A stretch of DNA of 64,000 nucleotides from Streptomyces sp. V1I1 (GCF_030817355.1 NZ_JAUSZH010000001.1:4377501-4441500); one strand, 5' to 3'. Counted from the first letter of the stretch, positions 47,815 through 56,594 are shown. Numbers and translations: made by a program. The notes: a model not told the origin generated them from the sequence alone.

Positions 47815-48456
47815 ATGAGTACATCTGGCGCCGGGCAGCCGCCCGGTCCCGTATCGATTCCCGTATCGGCTTCCACGTCGATTCCCGCTTTCCCGGCACC
47901 CGTGGCCTGTGCCGAGCGACCGCCCCAGCAGCGCAGCACGGGCGCCCTGCCGGAGCCGCCGCAGCACGACCTCCCGACCCTGCGGCTGCCGGAGCTGCGG
48001 ACGCTGCGCCGGGACTCGCACCGCGACGAGGCGGACCTCAGCTATGTACGCCGGCTGCTCCAGGGCCGGATCGACATCCTGCGGGCCGAGCTGGCCCGGC
48101 GTACGGCCCCTCAGACCCCGGTCCTCCCGGAGGCCACGGTCGTCGACCGCCTGTCGGAGATCCTGGCCGACGCTCCGTCGCGGCACCGCTCGTCCGCCCG
48201 CCATGTGACGCTCTCCACGCCGCACAGCGAGGAGTACCGGCGGCTGGCCGCCGACATGCTCTCCGAGGTCGAGCTCTCCGACCTGGACGCCCGTACGGAC
48301 GAGGAGCTGCACGCGGCCATGGGACGGCTGATCCGCTATGAGCAGCAGGTCTCGCGCCGCCGTCAGCTGCTGCAGCGGACGGCCGACGATTGCAGCGCCG
48401 AGATCGCCCGCAGGTACCGTGAAGGCGAAGCACAAGTAGACGACCTGCTCACCTGA
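47815..48456 (+). CDS. rsiG: RsiG, c-di-GMP-dependent anti-sigma factor for WhiG
   Basis: A 213-residue, mostly helical protein with both copies of the c-di-GMP binding motif E-x3-S-x2-R-x3-Q-x3-D known from Streptomyces RsiG: Glu72, Ser76, Arg79, Gln83, Asp87 and Glu176, Ser180, Arg183, Gln187, Asp191. RsiG loaded with c-di-GMP holds the sporulation sigma factor WhiG inactive. The N-terminal 50 residues are Pro-rich and disordered. ATG 47815 was preferred because the protein then begins at a typical length; an in-frame ATG at 47785 with GGGGAGA before it is an alternative. No sigma or cyclase gene is adjacent. Confidence 0.92.
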   Translation: MSTSGAGQPPGPVSIPVSASTSIPAFPAPVACAERPPQQRSTGALPEPPQHDLPTLRLPELRTLRRDSHRDEADLSYVRRLLQGRIDILRAELARRTAPQTPVLPEATVVDRLSEILADAPSRHRSSARHVTLSTPHSEEYRRLAADMLSEVELSDLDARTDEELHAAMGRLIRYEQQVSRRRQLLQRTADDCSAEIARRYREGEAQVDDLLT

Positions 48457-48519
48457 AGCGATTCCGACTCCTTCGAACCGATCCTTCCGGGAGCGGGCCG
48501 CTGCCCCGGAAGGCCGACG

Positions 48520-49486
48520 ATGAGCCCCACCGCCGCCAGCACCGCCATACCCCCGGTCCTCGCCGAAGTCGTACGTTCCGGCTTTGTCGAGGGCCATCAC
48601 CGCGGATCGCTCGTCGTCCTGGCGGCGGACGGCAGTGTGCAACTCGAGCTCGGTGACCCGTACGCGCCGGTCTTCCCTCGCTCCAGCAACAAGCCCCTGC
48701 AGGCCGCGGCCGTACTGCGGGCCGGGCTCGCTCTCTCCGGCGAGCGCCTGGCGCTGGCCGCGGCGAGCCACTCGGGCGAAAGCTTTCACCTCGATCTCGT
48801 ACGCAAGATGCTCGCCGAGCACGGGCTGTCGGCGGACGAACTGCAGACCCCGCCGGACCTGCCGCTCGACCCGGTCGAGGCCGAGGCGTATCTCGCCAGG
48901 GGCCAGGTCCGGGACCGGGTGGCCATGAACTGCTCCGGCAAGCACGCGGCGATGCTCGCGGCCTGCGCGCTGAACGGGTGGGACCGGACGAACTACCTGG
49001 ACCCCGCGCACCGCGCTCCAGCAGCTGGTCCACGCGGTGGTCGAGGACACGTCCGGCGAGCGGGTCGCGGCCGTCGGCACGGACGGCTGCGGCGCACCGC
49101 TGATGGGGATCAGCCTGACCGGCCTGGCGCGGGCCTTCCGCCGCTTCGTGCTCGCGGAGCCGGGCTCGGCCGAGCGCCGGGTCGCGGACGCGATGCGCGC
49201 CCACCCCGAGTACGTGGCGGGCACCCGCCGCCCCGACACCTGGCTGATGCGTGAGGTGCCGGGCGCGCTCTCCAAGATGGGCGCGGAGGCGGTCCAGGCG
49301 GTGGCGCTGGCGGACGGCCGCGCGCTGGCCTTCAAGGTGGACGACGGCGCGACGCGGGCGCTGAGCCCGGTGCTGGGCCGTGCGCTCGAGGTGATGGGAG
49401 TGGACTCGCCGGTGGTGGGCCGGATCGGGCACGTGCCGCTGCTGGGGGGCGGCATGGAGGTGGGAGCGATCCGCGCGGCGTTCTGA
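48520..49486 (+). pseudogene. asparaginase II-family gene with a frameshift
   Basis: Two reading frames together give one Asparaginase_II (PF06089) protein. The first part (from ATG 48520) runs through N-C-S-G-K-H-A-A-M to D-P-A-H; the second part resumes in the +1 frame with [12 protein letters not shown] and ends at 49486 with [13 protein letters not shown]. Dropping one base near 49015 (cac cgc g ctc cag) restores a continuous frame. It is either a recent mutation or a sequencing error. Confidence 0.85.
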
Positions 49487-49561
49487 TGCATTTTTCCTGG
49501 TCGAATCCCCTGGTCGAAACTCGGATGCGGGCCGGTCGGCGTTCGGCCTAGCGTGGGCCGC

Positions 49562-50806
49562 ATGAGCGTCGAGACCCGCGTCATCACCGAGTCCGAGTAC
49601 CCCGACTGGCTGCGGGCCCTGAAGACCGGATTTCTGCAGCCGCCGGTGGTCTCGGAGGAAGAGGCCATCTCGCGCAGGGCGCACACCGACCTCGCGCGGG
49701 TGCGCGGCGCGTTCGACGACGGCCGTTGTGTGGCGACGTACCGCTCGTTCGCGCAGCAGCTCACGGCGGTGGGGGGCGCCGCGCTGCCCGCGAACGCCGT
49801 CTCCAATGTGACGGTCTCGCCCACACACCGCCGCCGCGGCCTGCTCAGCCGCCTGATCACCGCCGACCTCGCCGAGGCGAAGGAGCGCGGCGACATCGTG
49901 TCCACGCTGATCGCCGCGGAGTACCCGATCTACGGGCGGTACGGCTACGGTCCCGCCGCCTGGATCACCGAGTGGGCGGTCGACGTCCCGCGCACGGGCC
50001 TCGACCGGCGCTTGTCGGGCCCGGACCATGGCGGCCGGATCGACCTGGTGGACGCCACGGACGTACGCAAACTCGGCCCGGAACTGCATGCACGGCTGGC
50101 GGCCAGGCAGCCGGGCGTGGTGAGCCGCGACGAGCGCTGGTGGCAGCTCAACACGGGCCAGGCGCAGCTGCCGAGCCAGCCATGGACGGAGCCGTTCTAC
50201 GCGGTCCACCGCTCGGCGTCCGGCGAGGTCGAGGGCCTGCTCGCCTATCAGTCGGACGACAAGTGGGGCGACGCCAAGCAGCCGCTGAACACGGCGACGG
50301 TACGCGAGATGCTCGCGCTGACGCCGGCGGCGGAGCGTGCCCTGTGGCACTACGTCTGCTCGGTGGACTGGATCACCACGGTCAAGTCGGGCTACCGCGC
50401 CCCGGACGACCTGCTCCCGCTGCTGCTCCCGGACCCGCGGGCGGCGAGGATCCTGACGCAGGCGGACTTCTTGTGGGTGCGGATCCTGGATGTGGTGCGG
50501 GCGCTGGAGGCGCGTACGTACGCGACATCCGCGACCCTCATCCTGGACGTCCAGGACACCGCCGGCCTGGCGGGCGGCACCTTCCGGCTGGACGCCTCAC
50601 CGGAGGGCGTGGCCTGCGTGCCGTCGACCGAGTCGCCCGATCTGACCTTGGGCGTACGGGAGTTGGGTGCGCTCTACCTGGGCGACGAGTCGGCGGTCCG
50701 GCTGGCGGCGCTGGGCCTGGTGGACGAGGGGACGCCCGGGGCGGCGGGGGTGGCGGACGGGGTGTTCCGTACGCCGAGGCGGCCGTGGTGCCCGGACATC
50801 TTCTGA
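49562..50806 (+). CDS. Eis-like GNAT N-acetyltransferase
   Basis: A 414-residue protein of the Eis family: a catalytic GNAT domain with [14 protein letters not shown] (about residues 81-96, acetyl-CoA binding), a second GNAT-like domain, and a C-terminal SCP2-like domain. The terminal carboxyl Phe (P-D-I-F) is typical because it acts in catalysis in Eis proteins. Relatives acetylate amines, including aminoglycosides; the substrate here is unknown. TAGCGT at 49549-49554 lies 7 nt before ATG 49562, and no RBS is seen. Confidence 0.9.
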   Translation: MSVETRVITESEYPDWLRALKTGFLQPPVVSEEEAISRRAHTDLARVRGAFDDGRCVATYRSFAQQLTAVGGAALPANAVSNVTVSPTHRRRGLLSRLITADLAEAKERGDIVSTLIAAEYPIYGRYGYGPAAWITEWAVDVPRTGLDRRLSGPDHGGRIDLVDATDVRKLGPELHARLAARQPGVVSRDERWWQLNTGQAQLPSQPWTEPFYAVHRSASGEVEGLLAYQSDDKWGDAKQPLNTATVREMLALTPAAERALWHYVCSVDWITTVKSGYRAPDDLLPLLLPDPRAARILTQADFLWVRILDVVRALEARTYATSATLILDVQDTAGLAGGTFRLDASPEGVACVPSTESPDLTLGVRELGALYLGDESAVRLAALGLVDEGTPGAAGVADGVFRTPRRPWCPDIF

Positions 50807-50856
50807 CGTCTGCCACACAACTGCCTTGGACCGAGGTTGAGTTGCAGCGTTGGCGT

Positions 50857-51730
50857 GTGGACGGCGATGGTACGGCACACAACACCGGGCGACACTCCTT
50901 CCAGAGCGTGGCGGACGTGCTGCGCGAACGCATCCGCACGGGTCAACTGAGGGCCGGCGAGAGGATGCCGACACAGGCCCAGCTGGCTGAAGAGTTCGGT
51001 GTGGAGCGTGGCACCGTTCGGCAGGCCCTGCGGAGCCTGCATGACGAGGGGCTGATCACAGGTGTGACCAAAGGCAGCCCGCCCCGCGTCGCGCCGCCCG
51101 AGGTCGCACGAGGCGGTGACGCACCCGAGCCGTTCAAGGTGGCCCTGGGAACCCGCCTCACCGAGGCGTTCTCGGCCCGCGAGGTCCGTATCGACGCCGT
51201 CTGCCTGACGGCGGAATCCTTGTTGCTCGCGCTCGGGGAGCCGCTGCTCATGATCCACACAGGCCGCGTCAGACCGTCCACGGTGGAAGTCCGCATCCTG
51301 CTGCCCGAGCGGGACAACGACCTCGCCTTCCCGTCCCCGCTCGGCGCCCCGGAGGACGATCAACGGCTTCACCAGCGCTGGCTGGCGCAGCGCAACGCAC
51401 AGGGGCAGGTGCTGCGCCACAACCTCATGTCCCTTCGCGACGATAGGCTGCGACGTCAATCTCACCTTCCGCACCCTGCCTTTCACCCCGCCCGTGAAGC
51501 TCTATCTGCTGAACGGCTCGGAGGCGCTTTTCGGCTGCTACACCGTCAAGCGGCGCGAGGAGCAGATCGACGACGGGCCGGTCGAGATCTACGACGTGCT
51601 CGGCAGCGATTGGACGCTCTTCCCCTTCGAATCGGGCCGAGGCGAGCGGGACGATGCCTTTGTGGCGCAGTCGCAGGCGTGGTTCGACGGGCTGTGGGAC
51701 ACGAGCTCTTCGGATCTGACACTCGGCTGA
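50857..51730 (+). pseudogene. GntR-family regulator gene with a frameshift
   Basis: The first frame, from about GTG 50857, encodes a GntR winged helix (V-L-R-E-R-I-R-T-G-Q-L, P-T-Q-A-Q-L-A-E-E-F-G-V, T-V-R-Q-A-L) and part of the effector domain up to N-L-M-S-L-R-D. The effector domain continues in the next frame as G-C-D-V-N-L-T-F-R-T-L-P-F-T and Y-L-L-N-G-S-E to the TGA at 51730. Removing one A at 51445 restores the frame. The start is uncertain; no good RBS is visible. Confidence 0.8.
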
Positions 51731-51748
51731 CTCGGCTGACTCGGCGGA
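51722..51748. repeat. 9-bp tandem repeat containing a stop codon
   Basis: The unit ctcggctga at 51722-51730 carries the TGA of the GntR reading frame and is repeated at 51731-51739, with a third near copy ctcggcgga at 51740-51748. Confidence 0.85.
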
Positions 51749-51766
51749 AGTCACGCGACGAGCATC

Positions 51767-52427
51767 ACCAGGATGATCGCGCCGATTCCGGTGCACGCGG
51801 CGTTCCTGGCCTTCACGCCGATGCTGAGGACCGACCATGTCGGCGTGCAGGCCGACCGGGTGGCCCGTCGTGAAGTGAGCCCTCGGAGCATCAGCCTGAG
51901 ACTGCTCCTGCCCAGTCGCGAACCGAGGCCGGCATTCCCGGCCGCGGCCGATGACCCAGCGGACGCGCGCCCGCACGAACGCTGGGCCACCATGGTCGAG
52001 TTCCACACCGGGCGACTGCGCGAGAAGCTTGTTGCGCTGCGCCGCGGCGGTCTCCGGCCCGCCCGCCACGCCCAACTCGGTGGCCTGGTGGGAGCGGGGC
52101 CTTGCCGCGCTGGAGGAGACGGGGCTGAGCGCGGGCGAGAAGAACTCGATGATCCTGCTGGTCAGCGGCTTTGTCCGGAACGAGGCGCTGCTGATGGCGG
52201 ACCTGGGCGCGGCGATCGAGGCGAGCGGCGGCTCGCCGGAGGAGGTCATGCGCCCGGTACGCGACCACCCTGAAGCGCCTGGCGGACCCGGCCCGCTATC
52301 CGGCGGTGGCGCGGATGCTGGAGTCCGAGGTGATGTACGAACCGGACGAGCCGGACTTCGAGTTCGGCTTCGGCCTGGACCGCGTGCTGGACGGGATCGA
52401 GGTCCTGATCCGCAAGCGGCGGGGGTG
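51767..52427 (+). pseudogene. composite remnant: GntR effector domain joined to a TetR C-terminus
   Basis: The first part (about 51767-52045) resembles the GntR effector domain of the preceding pseudogene (S-P-R-S-I-S-L-R-L-L-L-P-S next to V-E-V-R-I-L-L-P-E there, then E-R-W-A-T-M-V-E-F-H-T-G). From about 52040 another frame reads a TetR C-terminal domain (P-A-T-P-N-S-V-A-W-W-E-R-G-L, L-V-S-G-F-V-R-N-E), which shifts frame again near 52253 and ends at 52427 with V-L-I-R-K-R-R-G. No TetR helix-turn-helix is present. Confidence 0.7.
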
Positions 52428-52475
52428 AGGGGCGGGGGTTGCCCGCTCCCTCCCTGTCCCCTCACCCCCACCCGT

Positions 52476-53447
52476 TCACGTCGTCAGCAGCACCTTCCCA
52501 CGCAACCCCCGCCCCTCGATCGCGGCGTGTGCCTCCGATGCGCGTTCCAGGGGGAACTCGCCGCCGATCACCGGGTGCAGGCGGCCCGACGCTGCCTCCG
52601 TCAGGGCCTTGGCCGCAAGGCGGGCATACTCCTCGTCCGACAGCTGGACGTCGCCGATGCCGAGCAGTTTGATGCCCCGGCGCTCCGCCTCCGCCGCGTC
52701 CACCGGGGCGAAGTCGCCCGTCGGCGCGCCGTGGGCCGAGAAGCGGCCGCCGTCCGCCGTCAGGGGGAAGGCCGCCAGGCCCAGTTCGCCGCCGACGCCG
52801 TCCAGGACCACGTCGGCGCCCGACGGGCCGAGGGCCGTACGGGCCAGGGCGACCCAGTCGGGGGACGTGGCGTCCACCACCGCGTCGGCGCCCAACTCCC
52901 GTACCAGGGACGTCTTCAGCCCGCCCCGCGCCACCCCGACGACCTCCGCACCCACGGCCTTCGCCAGTTGGACCAGCAGCGTGCCCATGCCGCCCGAGGC
53001 GCCCAGGATCAGCACCCGGTCGCCCGCCCCCAGGCCGGTGGACTCCAGGAGCGCCGTCGCGGTGACGCCGTCGTGCACCAGGGCCGCGGCCTCGCGCAGC
53101 TCCAGGCCGTCCGGGACGGGGACCAGCTTGGCCGCGGAGGCCACCGCCTGCTCCGCGTAGCCGCCGGTGAAGCCGAGCGAAGTGATCACGCGGCGGCCGA
53201 TCCACGCCTCGTCCACCCCCTCACCGACCGCCCGGACCGTGCCGGCGATGCCGCCGCCCGGTACGTATGGCGGCTGGACCGCGAAGTGCTCGCCGAAGGC
53301 GTCGGACCGGATCTGTGTCTCCACGAAAATCGTGTCCACCACGGAGACGGCGACGACCGCCTCGCCCGGACCCGCAACCGGATCCGGGACCTCGGTCGTG
53401 ACCAGTACCTCCGGGCCGCCGAACTCCTTGACCTGTGCCACGCGCAT
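52476..53447 (-). CDS. quinone oxidoreductase-like MDR dehydrogenase
   Basis: A 323-residue medium-chain reductase without zinc ligands, of the NADPH:quinone oxidoreductase type. The GroES-like domain is N-terminal, and the Rossmann motif is I-L-G-A-S-G-G-M-G (about residues 145-153). ATG 53447 has AGGAG 8 nt upstream. The promoter contains a SoxR-type box (53490-53507) within a 19-bp spacer between TTGACC and CAGACT, so induction by redox-active compounds is predicted. It is divergent from a TetR gene. Confidence 0.9.
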   Translation of the reverse strand: MRVAQVKEFGGPEVLVTTEVPDPVAGPGEAVVAVSVVDTIFVETQIRSDAFGEHFAVQPPYVPGGGIAGTVRAVGEGVDEAWIGRRVITSLGFTGGYAEQAVASAAKLVPVPDGLELREAAALVHDGVTATALLESTGLGAGDRVLILGASGGMGTLLVQLAKAVGAEVVGVARGGLKTSLVRELGADAVVDATSPDWVALARTALGPSGADVVLDGVGGELGLAAFPLTADGGRFSAHGAPTGDFAPVDAAEAERRGIKLLGIGDVQLSDEEYARLAAKALTEAASGRLHPVIGGEFPLERASEAHAAIEGRGLRGKVLLTT

Positions 53448-53489
53448 GCCGTCCACTCCTCAATTCGATTGCTTGCTGGAAGTCTGAAA

Positions 53490-53507
53490 CCTCAAGCACG
53501 GTTGAGG
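53490..53507 (-). promoter_or_regulatory. SoxR box in a 19-bp-spacer promoter
   Basis: CCTCAA-N6-TTGAGG is identical in both arms to the E. coli soxS SoxR operator and fits Streptomyces SoxR sites. On the minus strand it overlaps the end of a TTGACC -35 element and lies before CAGACT, with 19 bp between the hexamers, as in MerR-family promoters. Confidence 0.78.
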
Positions 53508-53512
53508 TCAAC

Positions 53513-53534
53513 TGGCCGGCTGGTCAGCCGGCCA
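53513..53534. promoter_or_regulatory. 22-bp palindrome, TetR operator candidate
   Basis: TGGCCGGCTG-GT-CAGCCGGCCA is a perfect 10-bp inverted repeat between the divergent oxidoreductase and TetR genes, upstream of the TetR -10 element (53562-53567). Autoregulation by the adjacent TetR protein is the simplest reading. Confidence 0.65.
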
Positions 53535-53574
53535 ACTGGCCGCCGGTCGGCAGTGGGTGCGTACGCTCGGAGGC

Positions 53575-54183
53575 ATGAGCGGTGAGATGGGCCTCCGGGA
53601 ACGCAAGAAGCGGCAGACGTACCAAGCGATCTCGGACGCGGCGATCGCCCTCTTTCTCGAGAAGGGCTTCGACCGGGTCTCCGTCGCCGAGGTCGCGGCC
53701 GCCGCCGACGTCTCCAAGCCGACCCTCTTCCGCTACTTCCCCGCCAAGGAGGACCTCGTGCTGCAACGGTTCGCCGATCACGAGGACGAGGCGGCCCGCG
53801 TCGTCGCCGCCCGGCCGCCCGGGATCTCCCCGCTGGACGCCCTGCACCGGCACTTCCTCGACGGCCTGGAGCGGTTCGACCCGGTGACCGGGCTCAATGA
53901 CGACGAGGGTGTACTCGCCTACCACCGGCTGCTGTACGGGACGCCGAGTCTGGTCGCTCGGCTGTACGCGTACCAGGGCAGGTCGGAGGATGCGCTGACC
54001 GCGGCCCTCGGCGGCGGTCTTCGCGCGCGGCTGGCCGCCGGTCAGATCGTCGTCGTACAGCGGATCCTCGCCGAGGAGAACTGGCGGCGGATCGCGGCGG
54101 GCGAGAGTGCCGACGCGGTTCGCCCGGGCGCCGTGGCTGCCGCTCGGCTCGCCTTCGACCAGCTGCGCGAAGGCCTCGCATAG
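53575..54183 (+). CDS. TetR-family transcriptional regulator
   Basis: A 202-residue regulator with an N-terminal TetR helix-turn-helix (F-D-R-V-S-V-A-E-V-A-A-A-A-D-V-S-K-P-T-L-F-R-Y-F, about residues 29-52) and a helical ligand domain. TACGCT at 53562-53567 lies 7 nt before ATG 53575; the GGAGG in between is too close to act as an RBS, so the mRNA is probably leaderless. The adjacent palindrome is its likely operator, and the divergent oxidoreductase is a candidate target. Confidence 0.9.
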   Translation: MSGEMGLRERKKRQTYQAISDAAIALFLEKGFDRVSVAEVAAAADVSKPTLFRYFPAKEDLVLQRFADHEDEAARVVAARPPGISPLDALHRHFLDGLERFDPVTGLNDDEGVLAYHRLLYGTPSLVARLYAYQGRSEDALTAALGGGLRARLAAGQIVVVQRILAEENWRRIAAGESADAVRPGAVAAARLAFDQLREGLA

Positions 54184-54248
54184 TCACTGACAGAATCACT
54201 AACGGGCCTCGGTTAAATATGTGACTCAGTTGCGTTATTCTCGACGGA

Positions 54249-54857
54249 ATGACGGCACTCGACGATGACCTCAGCCAGGACCTGAACCAGGAACGGACCT
54301 ACCACGAGGCCTGCCGCGCCGCCCTCACCGGCATGGTCGACGCCGCGGCCACCCGCGTCGTCACCGGCGAGAACGCATTCGCCTCCGGCGCCGACGCCGA
54401 AGTCCTCGGTTATCAACTCCGCAGCTGAACCAAGGAGTTGGCCGAAGAGTCGGACAGTCCGCTCTTCTTCGGCCGCCTCGACCACCAGGACGGCCAGAGC
54501 TACTACATCGGCCGCCGCCGCATCACCGAACACCCCTCCGCCCCGCCCCTCGTCGTCGACTGGCGCGCCCCCGTCTCGCGCACCTTCTACCAGGCGAGCG
54601 CACGCGACCCGCAGGGCGTCGCCGTCCGCCGCCGCTTCGGCTGGGCCCCGTTCAGCAAGGGCGACCCCGGCGACCTCACCAGCCTGGAGGACGAGCGCCT
54701 GGCCGCCGGGGAGTCGGCCACGAGCGCCATCCTGGCCGGAGAGATCGAGCGCCCCCGCGTCGGCCCGATGCGCGACATCGCCGCCACCACCCGGGCCGTC
54801 TCCCGGCTGGACGTGCTGCACATCCGCGCGCTGCCGCCCGAATTCGGCCTGAGGTAA
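54249..54857 (+). pseudogene. N-terminal fragment of a HelD/HelR-like RNA polymerase motor protein, with in-frame stop
   Basis: One frame reads an N-terminal coiled-coil (Y-H-E-A-C-R-A-A-L-T-G-M-V-D, V-V-T-G-E-N) followed by F-F-G-R-L-D, Y-Y-I-G-R-R-R-I, P-L-V-V-D-W-R-A-P and R-P-R-V-G-P-M-R-D-I, as in actinobacterial HelD/HelR proteins. A TGA at 54426-54428 interrupts it where relatives have Arg (CGA to TGA), and the gene ends after about 200 codons, before any helicase Walker motifs. TATTCT at 54236-54241 lies 7 nt before ATG 54249. Confidence 0.8.
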
Positions 54858-54877
54858 GGCGAGTTGGCCTCAGTCCG

Positions 54878-55384
54878 TCAGACGCCGACCGTTCCGTCGA
54901 TTCCCTCGCGGAGGAAGTCGGCGTGGCCGTTGTGGCGGGCGTACTCGTGGATCAGGTGCAGCATCACCAGCCGGAGCGACACGTCCTCGCCCCACTTGGC
55001 CTGGTAGCCGGTCACGTCGAGCGACGGGGCCCGCTCCTCGATCCGGCGGGCGTGCTCGACCTCCGTCTGCCAGGCCTCGAACGCCTCAGCGCACGTGGAC
55101 TCGCTCGCGTCGTACGCCACTTGGTAGTCGCCCTCGTCCGACCAGACGTACGGGATGTCCTCCCCGTTGATCACCCGGCGGAACCAGGCGCGCTCCACCT
55201 CGGCCATGTGCCGCACCAGACCGAGCAGGGAGAGTGTGGAGGGCGGCATCGACTGCTGGCGCAGTTGCTCGTCGGAGAGGCCTTCGGTCTTCATGGCGAG
55301 CGTCGCGCGGTGGTAGTCGAGGAAGGCGCGCAGCGTCTCGCGCTCGCCTGCGGTCAGGGGCGGGCCTACGCGTTCGACGGTCAC
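54878..55384 (-). CDS. DinB-family (DUF664) protein
   Basis: A 168-residue four-helix protein of the DinB/YfiT-like superfamily. Metal-ligand type His are visible in L-V-R-H-M-A-E-V-E (about residue 59) and H-E-Y-A-R-H-N-G-H-A-D (about residue 150). Some relatives are thiol S-transferases that use mycothiol or bacillithiol; the function here is not established. GTG 55384 follows AAAGGA at 8-nt spacing. Confidence 0.88.
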   Translation of the reverse strand: MTVERVGPPLTAGERETLRAFLDYHRATLAMKTEGLSDEQLRQQSMPPSTLSLLGLVRHMAEVERAWFRRVINGEDIPYVWSDEGDYQVAYDASESTCAEAFEAWQTEVEHARRIEERAPSLDVTGYQAKWGEDVSLRLVMLHLIHEYARHNGHADFLREGIDGTVGV

Positions 55385-55546
55385 GGCGGATTCCTTTCGA
55401 CGGCAACGGTGACTGTGACGGCGACGGCGACGGTACAGCGCGTGAAGAGCTGAGCCCCGCCGGAAAGTTGTTGTGGTGCGCCTGTCACATTCTCCCGTCG
55501 CGTTCCGTCGGTGTAGTGACGACGAACTTCCTGAGGGAGAGCAATC

Positions 55547-56002
55547 ATGCAGGCACGGATGAACAACCCCGTAACGATCATTCCCGAGGCCCTGCCGGCC
55601 ATCCTCGACCTGTTGAAGACGACGCGGAAGGGCGGTGTGCCGGAGTCGACGCTCGAGCTGGTCCACCTGCGCGCCAGCCAGATCAACGGCTGCAGCTACT
55701 GCGTGGTCGGGGGCGTGGCCAGTGCGAAGAAGGGGGGCGAGACCGATGAGCGGCTGCACGCGGTCGCGGCCTGGCGCGAGGCGCCGTTCTTCAACGACGC
55801 CGAGCGTGCCGCGCTCGCGCTCACGGAGGCCGCCACCCGGCTGGCCGACCGGCCCGACGCGGTACCGGACCAGATCTGGGACGACGCAGCCGATCACTAC
55901 GACGAGCAGCAGCTCGCGGCCATCATCCTGATGATCGGCGTGACCAACCTCTTCAACCGCCTCAACGCCACGACCAGGCAGCCCGCGGGCGCCACTTGGT
56001 AG
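55547..56002 (+). CDS. carboxymuconolactone decarboxylase family / AhpD-like protein
   Basis: A 151-residue protein with the AhpD-type active site E-L-V-H-L-R-A-S-Q-I-N-G-C-S-Y-C (Cys pair near residues 49 and 52 with a preceding His/Glu network). Such proteins act as alkylhydroperoxidases or disulfide reductants. A purine-rich RBS (GAGGGAGAG) precedes ATG 55547. The stop lies in a 14-bp tandem repeat. Confidence 0.9.
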   Translation: MQARMNNPVTIIPEALPAILDLLKTTRKGGVPESTLELVHLRASQINGCSYCVVGGVASAKKGGETDERLHAVAAWREAPFFNDAERAALALTEAATRLADRPDAVPDQIWDDAADHYDEQQLAAIILMIGVTNLFNRLNATTRQPAGATW

Positions 56003-56054
56003 TTGAGCGGCTGTAGTTGAGCGTCGGCGGTCGAGCGCCGGCACGCGAGGGTCG
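55999..56054. repeat. 14-bp tandem repeat starting on a stop codon
   Basis: The unit gtagttgagcggct (55999-56012) carries the TAG of the preceding gene (56000-56002). It is followed by gtagttgagcgtcg (56013-56026), gcggtcgagcgccg (56027-56040) and a weaker copy to 56054. Confidence 0.85.
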
Positions 56055-56070
56055 ACGCTCGATCAGCGCC

Positions 56071-56113
56071 GGGCGGCGTGGTCACCGCGAGCTGTCGCGG
56101 TGACCAGCCGCCC
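56071..56113. terminator. terminator hairpin between convergent genes
   Basis: An 11-bp stem (ggtcaccgcga with tcgcggtgacc) plus a 7-bp lower stem (gggcggc with gccgccc), separated by a small bulge, forms a strong hairpin with a 4-nt loop after the AhpD-like gene. Confidence 0.7.
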
Positions 56114-56149
56114 TTCGCCATGTCTGAAGGTCAGCCGACGTCCTGTGCG

Positions 56150-56250
56150 TGGTCGAGGCTCAGCCGGGCGCTGTTCGTCAGCGAGGCCACGGTGACTGCT
56201 CAATTCAGCCGCATGGGGCGGGGCAAGCCCGGCCTGATCAGCCCTCGGCG
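56150..56250 (+). pseudogene. LuxR-type helix-turn-helix remnant
   Basis: One frame reads R-A-L-F-V-S-E-A-T-V-T-A-Q-F-S-R-M and G-K-P-G-L, resembling the recognition helix of NarL/LuxR regulators (L-F-V-S-E-A-T-V-K-T-H-V). No receiver domain or upstream gene body is present, so it is a short decayed fragment. Confidence 0.4.
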
Positions 56251-56594
56251 ATCTCGCGGACCTCGGCGGTGACGGTCCAGTGCTCCGGATGCACCTGCAG
56301 GAACCGCTTGGCCCACTCCACAGCCTCGGCCTTGTCCTTGGCCTGGATGATGGAGTAACCGCCGATGACTTCCTTGCTCTCGGTGAAGGGCCCGTCGGTG
56401 TAGCGGAGCTTGCCGCCGGACCAGGTGACCCGGGTGCCCTCGGACGTCGGGGAGAGCCCGGCCGTGTCCAGCATGACCCCGGCCTTGGTGATCTCCTCGA
56501 ACAGCGCGCCCATGCGCTCATCGAACTCGGGGCCGTTGGCCTCGGCGGGGGCGTTCTGCTCGTCGATGTGGATCATCGTCAGGTAACGCGGCAT
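56238..56594 (-). CDS. YciI-like (DGPF domain) protein
   Basis: A 118-residue YCII-related protein with the D-G-P-F-T-E-S-K-E motif near residue 66, after which the DGPF family is named. In Streptomyces these proteins often accompany ECF sigma factors, but none is next to this gene. GAGGAG lies 6 nt before ATG 56594. The function is unknown. Confidence 0.88.
   Translation of the reverse strand: MPRYLTMIHIDEQNAPAEANGPEFDERMGALFEEITKAGVMLDTAGLSPTSEGTRVTWSGGKLRYTDGPFTESKEVIGGYSIIQAKDKAEAVEWAKRFLQVHPEHWTVTAEVREIAEG

Noticed and set aside
54190..54248. A rifamycin-associated element upstream of the HelR-like fragment
   Set aside because: No matching inverted repeat is visible in the short promoter region.
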